Origin: Capronia americana
Taxonomy: Eukaryota; Ascomycota; Eurotiomycetes; Chaetothyriales; Herpotrichiellaceae
Direction: 5' to 3'
NCBI GenBank assembly: GCA_016110215.1
Contig: JADWQD010000009.1
Span: forward strand, 1,304,093-1,368,092
DNA length: 64,000 nucleotides
The position numbers and the translations under genes were made by a program. Below, in pieces: positions 62,923-64,000 of the stretch; position 1 is the stretch's first letter, and the number at the start of each line of letters is the position of its first letter. The notes under the pieces are model-generated. The model ran no database searches. It worked only from the letters and a program-made list of their open reading frames with translations, and had not been told where the DNA came from.

Positions 62923-64000
62923 ATGCGGTTCCTAAGGCTCCTTGCCCTCACGGCATTCTCGCTCGGCGCTGCTGTCTCGGCCCGAAAGGCAGCAACGACC
63001 AGCAAGTTTGACACGTACTCCTCGCATTCGGCGCCCTTTGAACTCGACGAAACGAGCTACAATGACTTGACGGCCTCGCCGCGGGACTACTCCGTCGCCG
63101 TGCTCTTGACCGCCCGGGACGCAAAATACGCATGTGGGATCTGTCGAGACTTTGATCCAGAATGGGCCATCCTGGGACGCAGCTGGCAGAAAGGGGACCG
63201 CAGCGGGCAGACGCGGGTCTTGTTCAGTACCTTGGATTTCGACCAGGGGAGAGGCGTGTTTATGAAGGTTCGTGGAAGGAAATGAAACATGCTGCCTGCG
63301 TCCTGGAATGGGCTGTCTCCCCTGCTAACATGAAATTTCCCAGCTCCAACTCCAAACCGCGCCTGTCCTACTGTTATTCCCTCCCACCGTGGGCCCGCAC
63401 GCCAAACCCGACGGCGGCCAACCTGAACGTTTGGACTTCCTGGGTCCCCAATCCGCCGAATCCGTCCACGGCTGGCTGTTGCGACACCTTCCTTCGGGGC
63501 AGGACTACCCTTCGATCGTGCGGCCCATCAACTTTGCGAGAATTGGCGTCACCATTACCGTCCTGTTGGGTGTCTTCACCTTCCTCACCGTGGCATACCC
63601 GTACATCCTGCCGATTGTGCAGAACCGCAACCTGTGGGCGGGCATCAGCCTGATCATGATCTTGCTGTTCACGAGCGGGCATATGTTCAACCACATTCGC
63701 AAGGTGCCGTACGTGGCGGGCAATGGACGCGGCGGGATTAGTTATTTCGCCGGCGGCTTCCAGAACCAGTATGGTATGGAGACGCAGATCGTTGCGGGCA
63801 TGTGTAAGTTCAGGACACCATACACTCTTCGCGTCCGTTCGCGTCAGTGTTGCCTTTTGCTAACCCCATGACAATAGACGCGCTACTGGCCTTTGCGGCA
63901 ATCAATCTGGCTCTCCGCGTCCCGCGGATCAGGGACCCCAAGACTCAACAAGCCGCCGTTATCATCTGGGCGGCCGTCCTCTTCGGCATGTACAGCTTCT
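62923..64000 (+). CDS. OST3: Oligosaccharyltransferase subunit OST3/OST6 (3' end outside)
   Basis: Exons 62923-63267 and 63344-63803, then 63878 to the window edge; phases match (0, then 1). ~350 codons are visible. A signal peptide (MRFLRLLALTAFSLGAAVSA) leads to a lumenal thioredoxin-like domain with the redox motif CGIC at ~68-71 and the following FDPEW... helix. Membrane helices then begin (IGVTITVLLGVFTFLTVAYPYI; LWAGISLIMILLFTSGHMF; YALLAFAAINLAL; AAVIIWAAVLFGMYSF), matching the four-helix Ost3/Ost6 fold. GGISYFAGGFQNQYGMETQIV is the family's conserved loop. The subunit holds nascent chains by mixed disulphides so that N-glycosylation can occur. The start is the first ATG in frame; the frame continues upstream only from GTG. 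Ost3 and Ost6 cannot be told apart here. Confidence 0.93.

Overview
This 64 kb window is nuclear DNA of a filamentous ascomycete (Pezizomycotina). Three things point there: genes are interrupted by few, short (about 50-160 bp) GT-AG introns; there are fungus-specific families (CFEM wall protein, Zn2Cys6 regulator, SLM1, SGF73); and genes are dense, on both strands, without operons. The class cannot be fixed from the sequence alone. I support 24 protein genes. One is cut at the left edge (ITC1) and one at the right edge (OST3/OST6). No rRNA, convincing tRNA, CRISPR array or intact transposon was seen.

Layout. 0-9 kb: 3' end of ITC1 (chromatin remodelling), a five-intron signal-peptide-bearing agmatinase-like ureohydrolase, mitochondrial-type beta-ketoacyl-ACP synthase, SAGA subunit SGF73 and mRNA guanylyltransferase CEG1. 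9-17.6 kb: a large Zn2Cys6 regulator, a short-chain dehydrogenase and TTI1 (PIKK maturation). 17.6-20.7 kb: gene-poor. 20.7-27.8 kb: a CFEM repeat protein, DNA ligase I and a mitochondrial DEAD-box helicase. 29.3-30.7 kb: a BSD-domain (DOS2-like) protein. 30.7-35.1 kb: a second gene-poor stretch holding a long pyrimidine-rich tract. 35.1-55.2 kb: a large disordered protein, a Sgs1/BLM-type RecQ helicase, KEL3-like kelch protein, LUC7 splicing factor, GPI16 (PIG-T), SLM1 (TORC2 effector) and an uncharacterised coiled-coil protein. 55.9-61.7 kb: an accessory-looking trio of short-chain dehydrogenase, flavin monooxygenase and Zn-finger-less fungal regulator. 62.9 kb to the end: OST3/OST6.

Most genes are conserved housekeeping functions placed side by side without a shared pathway. 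Several pairs are divergent and share short promoters (agmatinase/CEM1, SGF73/CEG1, RecQ/KEL3, LUC7/GPI16). The only neighbourhood that looks like a functional module is the dehydrogenase-monooxygenase-regulator trio. The most interesting leads are a possible dual nuclear/mitochondrial start for DNA ligase I, a probable GC-AG intron in the trio's regulator, the 126-bp in-frame repeats in the CFEM protein, and the two long gene-poor intervals. Exon junctions were read by eye from splice signals and reading-frame continuity; no RNA or database evidence was available.
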